NCBI RefSeq assembly: GCF_024171815.1
Contig: NZ_JAMTCJ010000001.1
Location: 930,001 to 994,000, forward strand
From: Williamsia maris
Lineage (GTDB): Bacteria > Actinomycetota > Actinomycetes > Mycobacteriales > Mycobacteriaceae
Reading direction: 5' to 3'
DNA length: 64,000 nt
Part shown: piece by piece, positions 25,779 to 34,670 of the stretch
Layout: every line of letters begins with the position of its first letter
How positions within the stretch are numbered: the stretch's first letter is position 1
Notes under the pieces: model-generated
Databases searched by the model: none
Told to the model about the DNA's origin: nothing
The model's input: the letters and a program-made list of their open reading frames with translations, nothing else
Translations under genes and position numbers: made by a program

Positions 25779-27245
25779 TCACAACGGGATCTGACCGACG
25801 AGGACGCCGACCGCCAGCATCGTCAGCGAGACGACGGCCGCGCGCCACAGCACCTTCTTGTGATGGTCGGCCAGCGACACCCCGGCGAGGGCGATGAGCA
25901 GCAGGATCGCGGGCACCAGCGGGCTCTGCATGTGGAACGGCTGACCGGTGATGGAGGCGCGGGCCACCTCGGAGGGGTCGATGCCGTACTTGCCCGCGGT
26001 CTCCGAGAGCACCGGCAGCACACCGAAGTAGAAGGCGTCGTTGGACATGAAGAACGTGAACGGGATCGACAGGACGCCGATGACGATGGCCATGTGCGGT
26101 CCGAGGAACTCCGGCAGGATGGAGGTCAGCCACTGTGCGATGTCGGAGACCATGCCGGTCCCGGACATGACACCGGTGAGTACGGCGGCGGCGAGCACCA
26201 TCGCCACCACGGCGACGATCGAGGACGAGTGCCGCGTGATGGCGGCCTGCTGCTCGGCGACGCGGGGAAAGTTGATGACCAGCGCGATGCCGGCGGCGAT
26301 CATGAACAGAACCGGGATGGCGATGACGTCCATACCGAGCACGGCGAGCAGGGCAACGGTCAGACCGGCGTTGACCCACAACAGCTTCGGGCGCAGTGTC
26401 TCCCGGTTCTCGTCGAGCGCTCCCCCGGCGAAGCCGGAGTTCTTGGTGTCACCGGCGAAACCGGAGTTCGTGGAACCGGAGTCGGCGGCCGGGGCGTCGT
26501 CGGTGTCGTCGGGGCCGTCGCCGGTACCCATCGACCGACGGGGCGGGGTTCCACCGGGGCCGTCGAGAACGGCGATCGAGGAGTCACCGCCGGAACCCGA
26601 ACGGGCGAGCACGGATTCGCGGATCTCGATCTTACCGATGCGCCGACGCTCCATGATGCCGAGGTGGTAGCTGAACAGCAGCACGACGAGCAGTCCGACG
26701 ACGAGCGACGGGATCATCGGGACGAACACGTCCGACGGTGAGACGCCGAGTGCCGCGGCGGCGCGGGTGGTCGGGCCTCCCCACGGGAGGATGTTCATCG
26801 TGCCGTTGGCCAGGCCGGCGACAACGGTGAGGACCACCGGGCTGACGCCGAGCTTGAGGTACAGCGGGAGCAGGGCGGAGGTGGTGATGATGAAGGTGGT
26901 CGAGCCGTCACCGTCGAGGGAGACGATCATCGCCAGGACCGCTGTTCCCAGAACGAGTTTCGCGGGATCGTCGCGGACCAGCTTCACCACGAGGCGGACC
27001 ACCGGGTCGAAGAGTCCGACGTCGATCATGATCCCGAAGAACACGATCGCGAAGAACAGCATCGCCGCGGTCGGCGCGAGGTCCTTGATCCCGTCGGTGA
27101 TCATGTCGCTGATACCCAGCCCGGCGCCGGCGAACAGACCGAACGCGACGGGCACCAACATCAGTGCGACCACCGGTGTCGAGCGCTTGGTGATGATGAG
27201 GAACATGAACGTGGCCACCATCAGTAGGCCGAGAGCTACAAGCAT
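25779..27245 (-). CDS. Citrate:metal/proton symporter, CitMHS family
   Basis: A 488-residue transporter with about 12 membrane helices. CitMHS features include FGIMIDVGLFDP and Gly-Asp-Gly-Ser-Thr-Thr-Phe near residues 125-131. It would import citrate complexed with Mg2+ or Ca2+ with protons. A roughly 70-residue cytoplasmic loop near residues 215-285 is low-complexity and contains NSGFAG twice. ATG 27245 has AAGGAAG upstream. The CitAB genes follow downstream on the same strand, so substrate sensing and uptake are linked. Confidence 0.9.
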   Translation of the reverse strand: MLVALGLLMVATFMFLIITKRSTPVVALMLVPVAFGLFAGAGLGISDMITDGIKDLAPTAAMLFFAIVFFGIMIDVGLFDPVVRLVVKLVRDDPAKLVLGTAVLAMIVSLDGDGSTTFIITTSALLPLYLKLGVSPVVLTVVAGLANGTMNILPWGGPTTRAAAALGVSPSDVFVPMIPSLVVGLLVVLLFSYHLGIMERRRIGKIEIRESVLARSGSGGDSSIAVLDGPGGTPPRRSMGTGDGPDDTDDAPAADSGSTNSGFAGDTKNSGFAGGALDENRETLRPKLLWVNAGLTVALLAVLGMDVIAIPVLFMIAAGIALVINFPRVAEQQAAITRHSSSIVAVVAMVLAAAVLTGVMSGTGMVSDIAQWLTSILPEFLGPHMAIVIGVLSIPFTFFMSNDAFYFGVLPVLSETAGKYGIDPSEVARASITGQPFHMQSPLVPAILLLIALAGVSLADHHKKVLWRAAVVSLTMLAVGVLVGQIPL

Positions 27246-27449
27246 GTTGGGTACCGCTTCCTTGCGAGGCATGCATTCGGGGCGAAGTGATCTTCGCTAC
27301 ATCTGGAGTCTCGGGGTCGCGTGGATCACAGTCACGGTTGAGCGCGTAAGACTCGTTTTGCGCGTTTTGCTCACAGTTTCGATCGCACACGACGCCGCCG
27401 ACCAGCCGGTTCCGCTCATCACCGTCGATGCCAGTGCCATGCTGGACTG

Positions 27450-28358
27450 ATGATCGACGTAGTACGCCCCAAGATCGAGGGGTCCGTTGCCGTGGGAGAG
27501 GGCCGTCGCATCGGCTTCGCCGAGTTCGGCTCACCCCATGGACGTGCGGTTTTCTGGCTCCACGGCACGCCGGGGGCTCGTCGCCAGATCCCCCTCGAAG
27601 CGCGCCGCTGGGCCGACGCGGAGAACATCCGGATCATCGGACTCGACCGGCCCGGCGTCGGGTCGTCCACGCCGTACCGGTACCCGTCGGTCTTCGGTTT
27701 CGCCGATGACCTGCGCACCGTCGCCGACACTCTCGGCGTCGACCAGATGGCGATGATCGGCCTGTCCGGGGGCGGTCCCTACGCCCTGGGAGTCGCCGCC
27801 GCGTTGCCCGAACGTGTCGTCGTCGCCGGAATCCTCGGCGGTGTCGCGCCGACCGTCGGCCCGGATGCCGTCTCGGGCGGGGCCATGGAACTCGGTCGCC
27901 ACGCGGCGGGCATCCTGCAGGTCGCAGGCGCGCCCATCGGACGAACGGTCAGCTCGTTCATCCGCGTCGCCCGCCCGATTGCGAGCCCGGCCATCGGGAT
28001 CTACGGACTGCTCTCCCCCAAGGCCGATCGGCAGTTGCTCGCCCGCCCGGAGTTCAAGGCCATGTTCCTCGATGACCTCCTCAACGGGGGCCGCCATCGC
28101 ATGGAGGCACCGTTCGCCGACGTCGTCGTGTTCTCTCGTGATTGGGGTTTCCGGGTCGGTGACGTCACCGTCCCGGTGCGCTGGTGGCACGGCGACCGCG
28201 ACCACATCATCCCGCACCGCCACGGCGAGCACATGGTGGATCTGCTGCCCGACGCGAAGCTGTTCACCATGCCCGGCGACAGTCACCTCGGCGGTCTCGG
28301 CATGGCCACCGACATCCTCGCCGAGCTGATGTCGGTGTGGGACAACAGCGGTCGGTGA
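27450..28358 (+). CDS. Alpha/beta hydrolase
   Basis: A 302-residue hydrolase with LHGTPG as oxyanion motif, nucleophile serine in GLSGGGPYA, an acid in WHGDRDHIIP and a His in PGDSHLGG. The size and lid resemble actinobacterial esterases and epoxide-hydrolase-like proteins; the substrate is not deducible. Its TGA overlaps the GTG of the following lipoprotein gene, so both are made from one mRNA. Confidence 0.88.
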   Translation: MIDVVRPKIEGSVAVGEGRRIGFAEFGSPHGRAVFWLHGTPGARRQIPLEARRWADAENIRIIGLDRPGVGSSTPYRYPSVFGFADDLRTVADTLGVDQMAMIGLSGGGPYALGVAAALPERVVVAGILGGVAPTVGPDAVSGGAMELGRHAAGILQVAGAPIGRTVSSFIRVARPIASPAIGIYGLLSPKADRQLLARPEFKAMFLDDLLNGGRHRMEAPFADVVVFSRDWGFRVGDVTVPVRWWHGDRDHIIPHRHGEHMVDLLPDAKLFTMPGDSHLGGLGMATDILAELMSVWDNSGR

Positions 28359-29182
28359 GGGCGCCTGCTCTGCTGGTGATCGCGGCGCTCGCGCTGGCGG
28401 CGTGTTCGACCGCCGACAACACCGACGCGGGACCCACGTCGTCACCTGCACGGACAACGGTCGGGGTCACGCTGCCCCCAACCACGGGCGGCTTCGACTA
28501 TCAACTCGGCGGGGCGTACCCGCCGCCTGCCGGCGTCACCGTCGTCGAGCGAGACAGCACCACTGATCCTGTGCCCGGTGTGTACTCGGTCTGTTACGTC
28601 AACGGTTTTCAGACGCAGCCCGGGGTCACGTGGCCCGATGAGCTCCTCGTCCACCGCAGCGATGGTTCGCTGCTCGTCGACCCGGGGTGGCCCGACGAGC
28701 ATCTGATCGACCTGTCGACATCGGCCCACCGCAGGTCGGCAGCCGATCGCCACCAGACGACCATCGACCTGTGCGCACGAAAGGGATTCCGCGCCGTCGA
28801 GTTCGACAACCTCGACTCGTATACGCGGTCGAAGGGGGCATTCGGAGTCGACGACGCCATCGACTTCGCCCGCATGCTCACCGACCGCGCGCACGATGCC
28901 GGGCTCGCGGTCGCACAGAAGAACGCCGCCGATCTCGTCGACCGAGGGCGGACCGAGGTCGGTTTCGACTTCGCCATCTCCGAGGAGTGCGACCGCTACG
29001 ACGAGTGCTCGGAGTTCGCGAGTGCCTACGGCGACCACGTCTACGACATCGAGTACACCGATGACCTACGCGACAGTTTCAGCGATGCATGTCAACGGTC
29101 CGACACTCCGCGCATGACGATCCTGCGCGACCGGGATCTCGTGGCACCGGACAACCCGGCACATCGCTACGACCACTGCTGA
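28355..29182 (+). CDS. Lipoprotein with GH114 (endo-alpha-1,4-polygalactosaminidase-like) domain
   Basis: A 275-residue lipoprotein. The signal peptide ends in the lipobox LAAC (Cys at about 17), then a Thr/Ser-rich linker. The body has the GH114/TM1410-type barrel pattern: GFDYQLGG, CYVNGFQ, the acidic FRAVEFDNLDSY strand and SEECDRYDEC. Enzymes of the family hydrolyse galactosaminogalactan-type polymers; activity on an envelope or biofilm polysaccharide is inference. The GTG start overlaps the preceding hydrolase stop by 4 nt. Confidence 0.82.
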   Translation: MRAPALLVIAALALAACSTADNTDAGPTSSPARTTVGVTLPPTTGGFDYQLGGAYPPPAGVTVVERDSTTDPVPGVYSVCYVNGFQTQPGVTWPDELLVHRSDGSLLVDPGWPDEHLIDLSTSAHRRSAADRHQTTIDLCARKGFRAVEFDNLDSYTRSKGAFGVDDAIDFARMLTDRAHDAGLAVAQKNAADLVDRGRTEVGFDFAISEECDRYDECSEFASAYGDHVYDIEYTDDLRDSFSDACQRSDTPRMTILRDRDLVAPDNPAHRYDHC

Positions 29183-29202
29183 GCACGTCACGACGTGCCC
29201 GT

Positions 29203-29306
29203 GCCGACCGTGCCGAAAATGACCGTCGAGCGTGCGGTCTCCGCGCACCAGTTGACGTCCACGCTTCGCCGCCGCACGCTCGGCGCGCATTTTCGGCACG
29301 GTCGGC
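29203..29306. repeat. 104-bp long inverted repeat (hairpin)
   Basis: Outer arms of 19 bp (29203-29221 and 29288-29306) match perfectly; a 5x5 mismatch follows, then an 11-bp perfect inner stem (29227-29237 and 29272-29282) around a 34-nt loop. A further copy of TCGGCACGGTCGGCGG, part of the right arm, repeats at 29315-29330. It lies between the GH114 gene and the ABC transporter operon and could be a terminator or a small repeated element. Confidence 0.8.
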
Positions 29307-29394
29307 GGTACTTATCGGCACGGTCGGCGGAAAGTTCCGCGCGGTCAGCGGGCCATTGGCGCACTGACCCGGTCTGGTGCTGCTTGGATGAGGC

Positions 29395-30866
29395 ATGACC
29401 TTCAGATCGCACGCGCTGCGTAGATCTATGACGCTGCCGCTGCTGATCCTGACGATGCTGCTGGCCGTGATGGCGGGCTCCACGGCGCTGGCGTCGCGTG
29501 CCGATGCCGCACCCGCGATATCGACCATCGAGCCCGGCGTGCTGACGGTGGGTACCGAGGGGACGTACACGCCGTTCAGCTACCACGTGAATGGCACCGG
29601 CCCGATCACCGGCTTCGACATCGACGTGATCACCGACGTCGCCAAGAAACTCGGTCTGCGGGTCAAATTCGTCGAGACCCCCTTCGACAGCATCTTTCCC
29701 GCTCTGGAGGCGCGACGCTTCGACATCGTCGCCAACCAGATCTCGTACTCCGCCGAACGCGCGCAGAGATACGACCTCTCTGACTCGTACGTCGAGTCCG
29801 CCGGAGTGGTCGTCACCAAGTCGGATGACAATTCGATCAAATCGGTCAACGACCTGCGAGGGAAGACGTCGGCGCAGTCGCTGACCAGCAACTACGCCGA
29901 GATCGCGAAGTCCGCCGGTGCCGTGGTCGAACCCGTGCCGGGCTTCGACCAGGCCATCACCCTCGTCCGTCAGGGGCGTGTGCAGGCCACGGTGAACGAC
30001 GAGCTCACCGTCAAGGACTTCCTGACCAGGACCGGCGACAAGTCCGTGAAGATCGCGGCGAAGACGCCCGACGTGAGCAAGCAGGTGTTCGCGGCCCGGA
30101 AGGGCTCGGGCCTGATGCCTGCCGTCAACGAGCAGATCACCGCATTGCGGTCGGACGGCACCCTCGACTCGACGTACGCCAAATACTTCGATGCAACCGA
30201 CCGGGCACCGAGCGCCTGGAGCGTGGTGCGCCAGAACCTGGTGCCGCTGCTGAAGTCGGCGATCACGGGGACGATCCCGCTGACGGCGATCAGCTTTGTG
30301 ATCGGCCTCGCGATCGCCCTCGGGGTGGCACTCGCCCGCATGTCGAGCCGTCGAGCCGTCAGCAGCATTGCCTCGCTGTACATCTCGATCATTCGCGGCA
30401 CGCCGCTGCTGGTGCAGCTGTTCGTCATCTTCTACGCGCTGCCAGAGCTGGGCATCGTGGTGAGCCCGTTCCCGGCCGCGATCGTCGCCTTCAGCCTCAA
30501 TGTCGGTGGCTACGCGGCCGAGATCATCCGTGCGGCGATCGAGTCGATCAACAAGGGCCAGTGGGAGGCAGCGGCGACCATCGGCATGAACTACACGACG
30601 ACGCTGCGTCGGATCATCCTGCCGCAGGCCGCCCGCACCGCGGTTCCACCGCTGTCGAACACGCTCATCTCGCTGGTCAAGGACACATCGCTGGCGTCGA
30701 CGATCCTGGTCACCGAGCTGTTCCGCCAGGCCCAGAACGCATCTGCGGCGACCTTCCAGTACCTCGCGCTGTACAGCACCGCAGCGGCGTACTACCTGGT
30801 GATCTGCCTGGTGTTGTCCTTCGGTCAATCCAATCTCGAGACCCGGCTCAGAAAGTTTGTGGCGAC

Positions 30867-30870
<4 letters not shown>
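29395..30870 (+). CDS. Amino-acid ABC transporter, fused substrate-binding and permease protein
   Basis: A 491-residue fusion. After a signal/anchor segment (about 12-38) comes a PBPb-type solute-binding domain (about 45-265; VGTEGTYTPFSYH, ITGFDIDVITDVAKKLG), then a HisM/GlnP-type permease (about 275-485) with the coupling loop around Gln-Trp-Glu-Ala-Ala-Ala-Thr-Ile-Gly-Met. Such fusions import polar amino acids, with cystine or glutamine frequent substrates. ATG 29395 is taken; the ATG at residue 12 is possible. The ATPase gene overlaps its stop (ATGA). Confidence 0.9.
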
Positions 30871-31703
<833 letters not shown>

Positions 31704-31721
31704 GCATCACCGACTCCCAAC

Positions 31722-31735
31722 CAAGCGAGCGCTTG
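31722..31735. promoter_or_regulatory. Inverted repeat upstream of the NTF2-like gene
   Basis: CAAGCG-AG-CGCTTG is a 6-bp inverted repeat with a 2-nt centre. It ends 6 nt before the TAGGGT -10 box (31742-31747), so a bound regulator would block that promoter. A TetR-type site is likely. Confidence 0.5.
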
Positions 31736-31754
31736 ATCGCCTAGGGTGCGGGTC

Positions 31755-32261
31755 ATGACTCCCCGCTTCGACGCCGATGAGTTGACCGCTGCGTTCCAGC
31801 AGTTCGAGCAGACCACCGAGCGGTGCGCCGCGACCGGTGCATGGGACCCGTGGGCCGAACAGTTCACCGTCGACGCCGATTACATCGAGCACGCGATGGG
31901 GACGATGAAAGGTCGCGAACAGATCCGCCCCTGGATCAAGAAGACGATGGGGTCGTTCCCGGGCAACCACATGGTGGCGTTCCCGTCGCTGTGGCACGTC
32001 ACCGATCCGGCCACGGCACGGGTCATCTGCGAGATCGACAACCCGCTGCGCGACCCCGGCGACGGGTCGGTGATCACCGCGACGAACATCACGATCCTCA
32101 CCTACGCGGGCGACGGCCTCTGGTCCTGCGAGGAGGACGTGTACAACCCCATGAAGTTCGGTCGCGCCGCCATGACCTGGTGCGTCCGGGCAAAGGAACT
32201 TGGCACCCTCACCGACGAGGCCCGGGCGTGGATGTCCACGACGGGTTCCTACTTCGCCTGA
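31755..32261 (+). CDS. NTF2-like (SnoaL-type) protein
   Basis: A 168-residue alpha+beta barrel protein of the NTF2/SnoaL superfamily, with FTVDADYIEHAMGTMKGREQ forming the first strand/helix and a WSCEEDVYNPMKF sheet edge. Some relatives are isomerases or hydratases, many only bind ligands; no function is assigned. ATG 31755 is exactly 7 nt after TAGGGT and lacks a Shine-Dalgarno, so it is probably leaderless; GTG 31746 would lie within the promoter. Confidence 0.82.
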   Translation: MTPRFDADELTAAFQQFEQTTERCAATGAWDPWAEQFTVDADYIEHAMGTMKGREQIRPWIKKTMGSFPGNHMVAFPSLWHVTDPATARVICEIDNPLRDPGDGSVITATNITILTYAGDGLWSCEEDVYNPMKFGRAAMTWCVRAKELGTLTDEARAWMSTTGSYFA

Positions 32262-32367
32262 GCTGCGTTGGTATTCGTCACGACACCGTTGCGAAAAGTT
32301 GGGTCACCCAGGTCGGTCCCGTAGTCTTGATCCTTGATCACGCACGATGTCGAAGGGGTTGAAGTAC

Positions 32368-33360
32368 ATGGCACGCGATCTCACCCAACTCGAGCTCTTG
32401 CAGCAGCTGTCACCGGTTGCCGAGGAGAACGTGAATCGCCACCTGGCCGTGGCCAAGGACTGGAACCCGCACGACTACGTGCCGTGGGACGAGGGCAAGA
32501 ACTTCGCCGCCCTCGGTGGTGTCGACTACTCCGACGATCAGTCCGAGCTCGGTGACGTCGCCAAGGCGGCCATGATCACCAACCTGCTGACCGAGGACAA
32601 CCTGCCCTCGTACCACCGGGAGATCGCCAACAACTTCTCCACCGACGACGCCTGGGGTCACTGGGTGGGCCGGTGGACCGCCGAGGAGAACCGCCACGGT
32701 CTCGCCATGCGCGACTACCTGGTGGTCACCCGCGGTGTCGATCCCGTCGCCCTCGAAGAGGCGCGGATGATCCACATGACCAACAGCTTCACCTCGGTCG
32801 GTGTCGGTGGCGACCGCGCCGACGAGGTCGAGGCCCACGGTGGCGAACTCGGCCTGCTGCACACCGTCGCCTACGTGACGTTCCAGGAGCTCGCGACCCG
32901 CGTCTCGCACCGCAACACCGGTCGCGCCTGCAACGACCCCATCGCCGACAAGATGCTGCAGCGCATCGCGGCCGACGAGAACCTGCACATGATCTTCTAC
33001 CGCAACGTCGTCGCCGCGGCGATGGATCTCGCGCCGGATCAGACCATGCGTGCGGTCACCGACGTCATCTGCAACTTCCAGATGCCCGGCGCCGGCATGC
33101 CCAACTTCCGTCGCCACGGCGTCCTGATGGCCAAGCACGGCATCTACGACCTCCGTCAGCACCACGAGGAAGTCGTCCTGCCCATCCTGCGCAAGCTCAA
33201 CGTCTTCGACCGCGACGACTTCGGCGCACAGGGCCAGGCCGACCAGGAACGTCTCGGCCTCTTCGTCGAGAAGCTCGGCGAGGACACACTCAAGTTCGAG
33301 GAAATGCGTGATCGTGCGCTCGCCCGTGAGGCGGCAAAGCGCGAGGCGCGGGCTTCGTGA
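32368..33360 (+). CDS. desA1: Acyl-[acyl-carrier-protein] desaturase, DesA1-like
   Basis: A 330-residue soluble di-iron desaturase. Ferritin-like iron ligands are TEDNLPSYH, AEENRH and DENLHM (Glu-x-x-His pairs). N-terminal MARDLTQLELLQQL aligns with mycobacterial DesA1 from its first residue, supporting ATG 32368 (AAGGGG upstream) over ATG 32347. DesA1 desaturates long acyl-ACP chains during mycolic acid assembly. Its partner ferredoxin and reductase are not in the window. dusB follows immediately, overlapping or 7 nt apart. Confidence 0.92.
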   Translation: MARDLTQLELLQQLSPVAEENVNRHLAVAKDWNPHDYVPWDEGKNFAALGGVDYSDDQSELGDVAKAAMITNLLTEDNLPSYHREIANNFSTDDAWGHWVGRWTAEENRHGLAMRDYLVVTRGVDPVALEEARMIHMTNSFTSVGVGGDRADEVEAHGGELGLLHTVAYVTFQELATRVSHRNTGRACNDPIADKMLQRIAADENLHMIFYRNVVAAAMDLAPDQTMRAVTDVICNFQMPGAGMPNFRRHGVLMAKHGIYDLRQHHEEVVLPILRKLNVFDRDDFGAQGQADQERLGLFVEKLGEDTLKFEEMRDRALAREAAKREARAS

Positions 33361-34585
33361 GGTTGTCCTGACCACCCTGATCGACACCCCGACCGCCGCA
33401 CCGGAGACCTCCGACGCGGCGGTCTCGGTGTCCCCGGGCACACGTCCGGGACTGTCGATCGGGCCGTTCGATCTGCAGAGCCCGGTGGTGTTGGCACCGA
33501 TGGCCGGCGTCACCAACGTCGCGTTCCGCTCACTGTGCCGCGAACTCGAACTCGCGCGCACCGGTACCGTCTCGGGCCTCTACGTCTGCGAGATGGTCAC
33601 CGCTCGGGCGCTCGTCGAACGGCATCCGACCACGATGCACATGACGACGTTCGCCCCCGACGAGAACCCGCGGTCGATGCAGCTCTACACCGTCGATCCG
33701 GAGTACACCTACGCCGCGGCCAAGATGATCGTCGACGAGAACCTCGCCGACCACATCGACATGAACTTCGGATGCCCGGTCCCGAAGGTCACCCGCAAGG
33801 GTGGTGGGTCGGCAATTCCCTACAAGCGCAAGCTGTTCCAGAACATCGTCGCCGCAGCGGTGCGTGCCGTCGAGGGTACTGACGTGCCGGTCACGGTGAA
33901 GTTCCGCATCGGCATCGACGACGAACACCACACCCACCTCGACGCCGGTCGCATCGCGGCCGCCGAGGGCGCGAAAGCAGTTGCGCTACATGCCCGTACC
34001 GCGTCGCAGCGCTACTCCGGACGCGCGGACTGGGGCGAGATCTCCCGGCTCAAGGACCACGTGACCGACGTGCCGGTGCTCGGTAACGGCGACATCTTCG
34101 AGGCGCCGGACGCCGTCGCGATGATGGAACAGACCGGCTGCGACGGCGTCGTCATCGGCCGCGGCTGCCTCGGACGTCCGTGGCTGTTCGCCGAGCTGAG
34201 CGCCGAACTCAACGGATTGCCTTGTCCCACACCGCCGAACCTCGGGGAGGTCGGCGAGATCATCGTCCGACATGGGCGTCTGCTCGCCGACCACCACGGC
34301 GAGGACAAGGGCATGCGGGAGATCCGCAAGCATGTCGCCTGGTACCTCCGTGGTTTCCCGGTCGGCTCCGACATCCGTCGTGACCTCGCGCTGGTGACCA
34401 CGGTCGACCAGCTCATCGATCTGGTCGGCACCCTGCCCGCCGATGCCCCGTTCCCGCTCGACGGCCACGGCCCGCGCGGACGACAGGGATCGCCCGCCGC
34501 GGTCGCCCTCCCGCACGGTTGGCTCGACGATCCCGACGACGATGCGGTCCCCGCAGGCGCCGAGATCATGCATTCGGGCGGTTAG
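33308..34585 (+). CDS. dusB: tRNA-dihydrouridine synthase
   Basis: An FMN-dependent reductase that converts uridine to dihydrouridine in tRNA D-loops. The TIM barrel starts VVLAPMAGVTN and continues with NFGCPVPKVTRKGGGS, which holds the catalytic cysteine, and GNGDIF; a C-terminal tRNA-binding helical domain follows. The first allowed start is GTG 33308, which overlaps desA1 by 53 nt, with GTG 33326 also possible. A CTG at 33368 has GAGG 5 nt before it and would give the natural-looking MTTLIDTPTA, so the true protein may be 405 residues. Confidence 0.88.
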   Translation: MIVRSPVRRQSARRGLREVVLTTLIDTPTAAPETSDAAVSVSPGTRPGLSIGPFDLQSPVVLAPMAGVTNVAFRSLCRELELARTGTVSGLYVCEMVTARALVERHPTTMHMTTFAPDENPRSMQLYTVDPEYTYAAAKMIVDENLADHIDMNFGCPVPKVTRKGGGSAIPYKRKLFQNIVAAAVRAVEGTDVPVTVKFRIGIDDEHHTHLDAGRIAAAEGAKAVALHARTASQRYSGRADWGEISRLKDHVTDVPVLGNGDIFEAPDAVAMMEQTGCDGVVIGRGCLGRPWLFAELSAELNGLPCPTPPNLGEVGEIIVRHGRLLADHHGEDKGMREIRKHVAWYLRGFPVGSDIRRDLALVTTVDQLIDLVGTLPADAPFPLDGHGPRGRQGSPAAVALPHGWLDDPDDDAVPAGAEIMHSGG

Positions 34586-34670
34586 TGCAGCCCCGCCGGA
34601 AACCGTTCCCACTCGGTCATACCGCCTCCTGCCAGTACCATTGGCGAGACATTGACAGCGGAGGAGTTCG

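Noticed and set aside
23835-26741. 968-codon plus-strand open frame
   Set aside because: It is antisense to citB, citA and part of the transporter. It is His/Arg/Asp-rich without domains, a codon-bias shadow.
27286-27323. GTGATC/GATCAC inverted repeat upstream of the citrate transporter as a Crp/GlxR site
   Set aside because: The arms are too far apart for a TGTGA-N6-TCACA site and the core does not match.
29203-29330. Insertion sequence or MITE with transposase ends
   Set aside because: No transposase, no visible target duplication and no second full copy in the window; kept only as an unusual inverted repeat.
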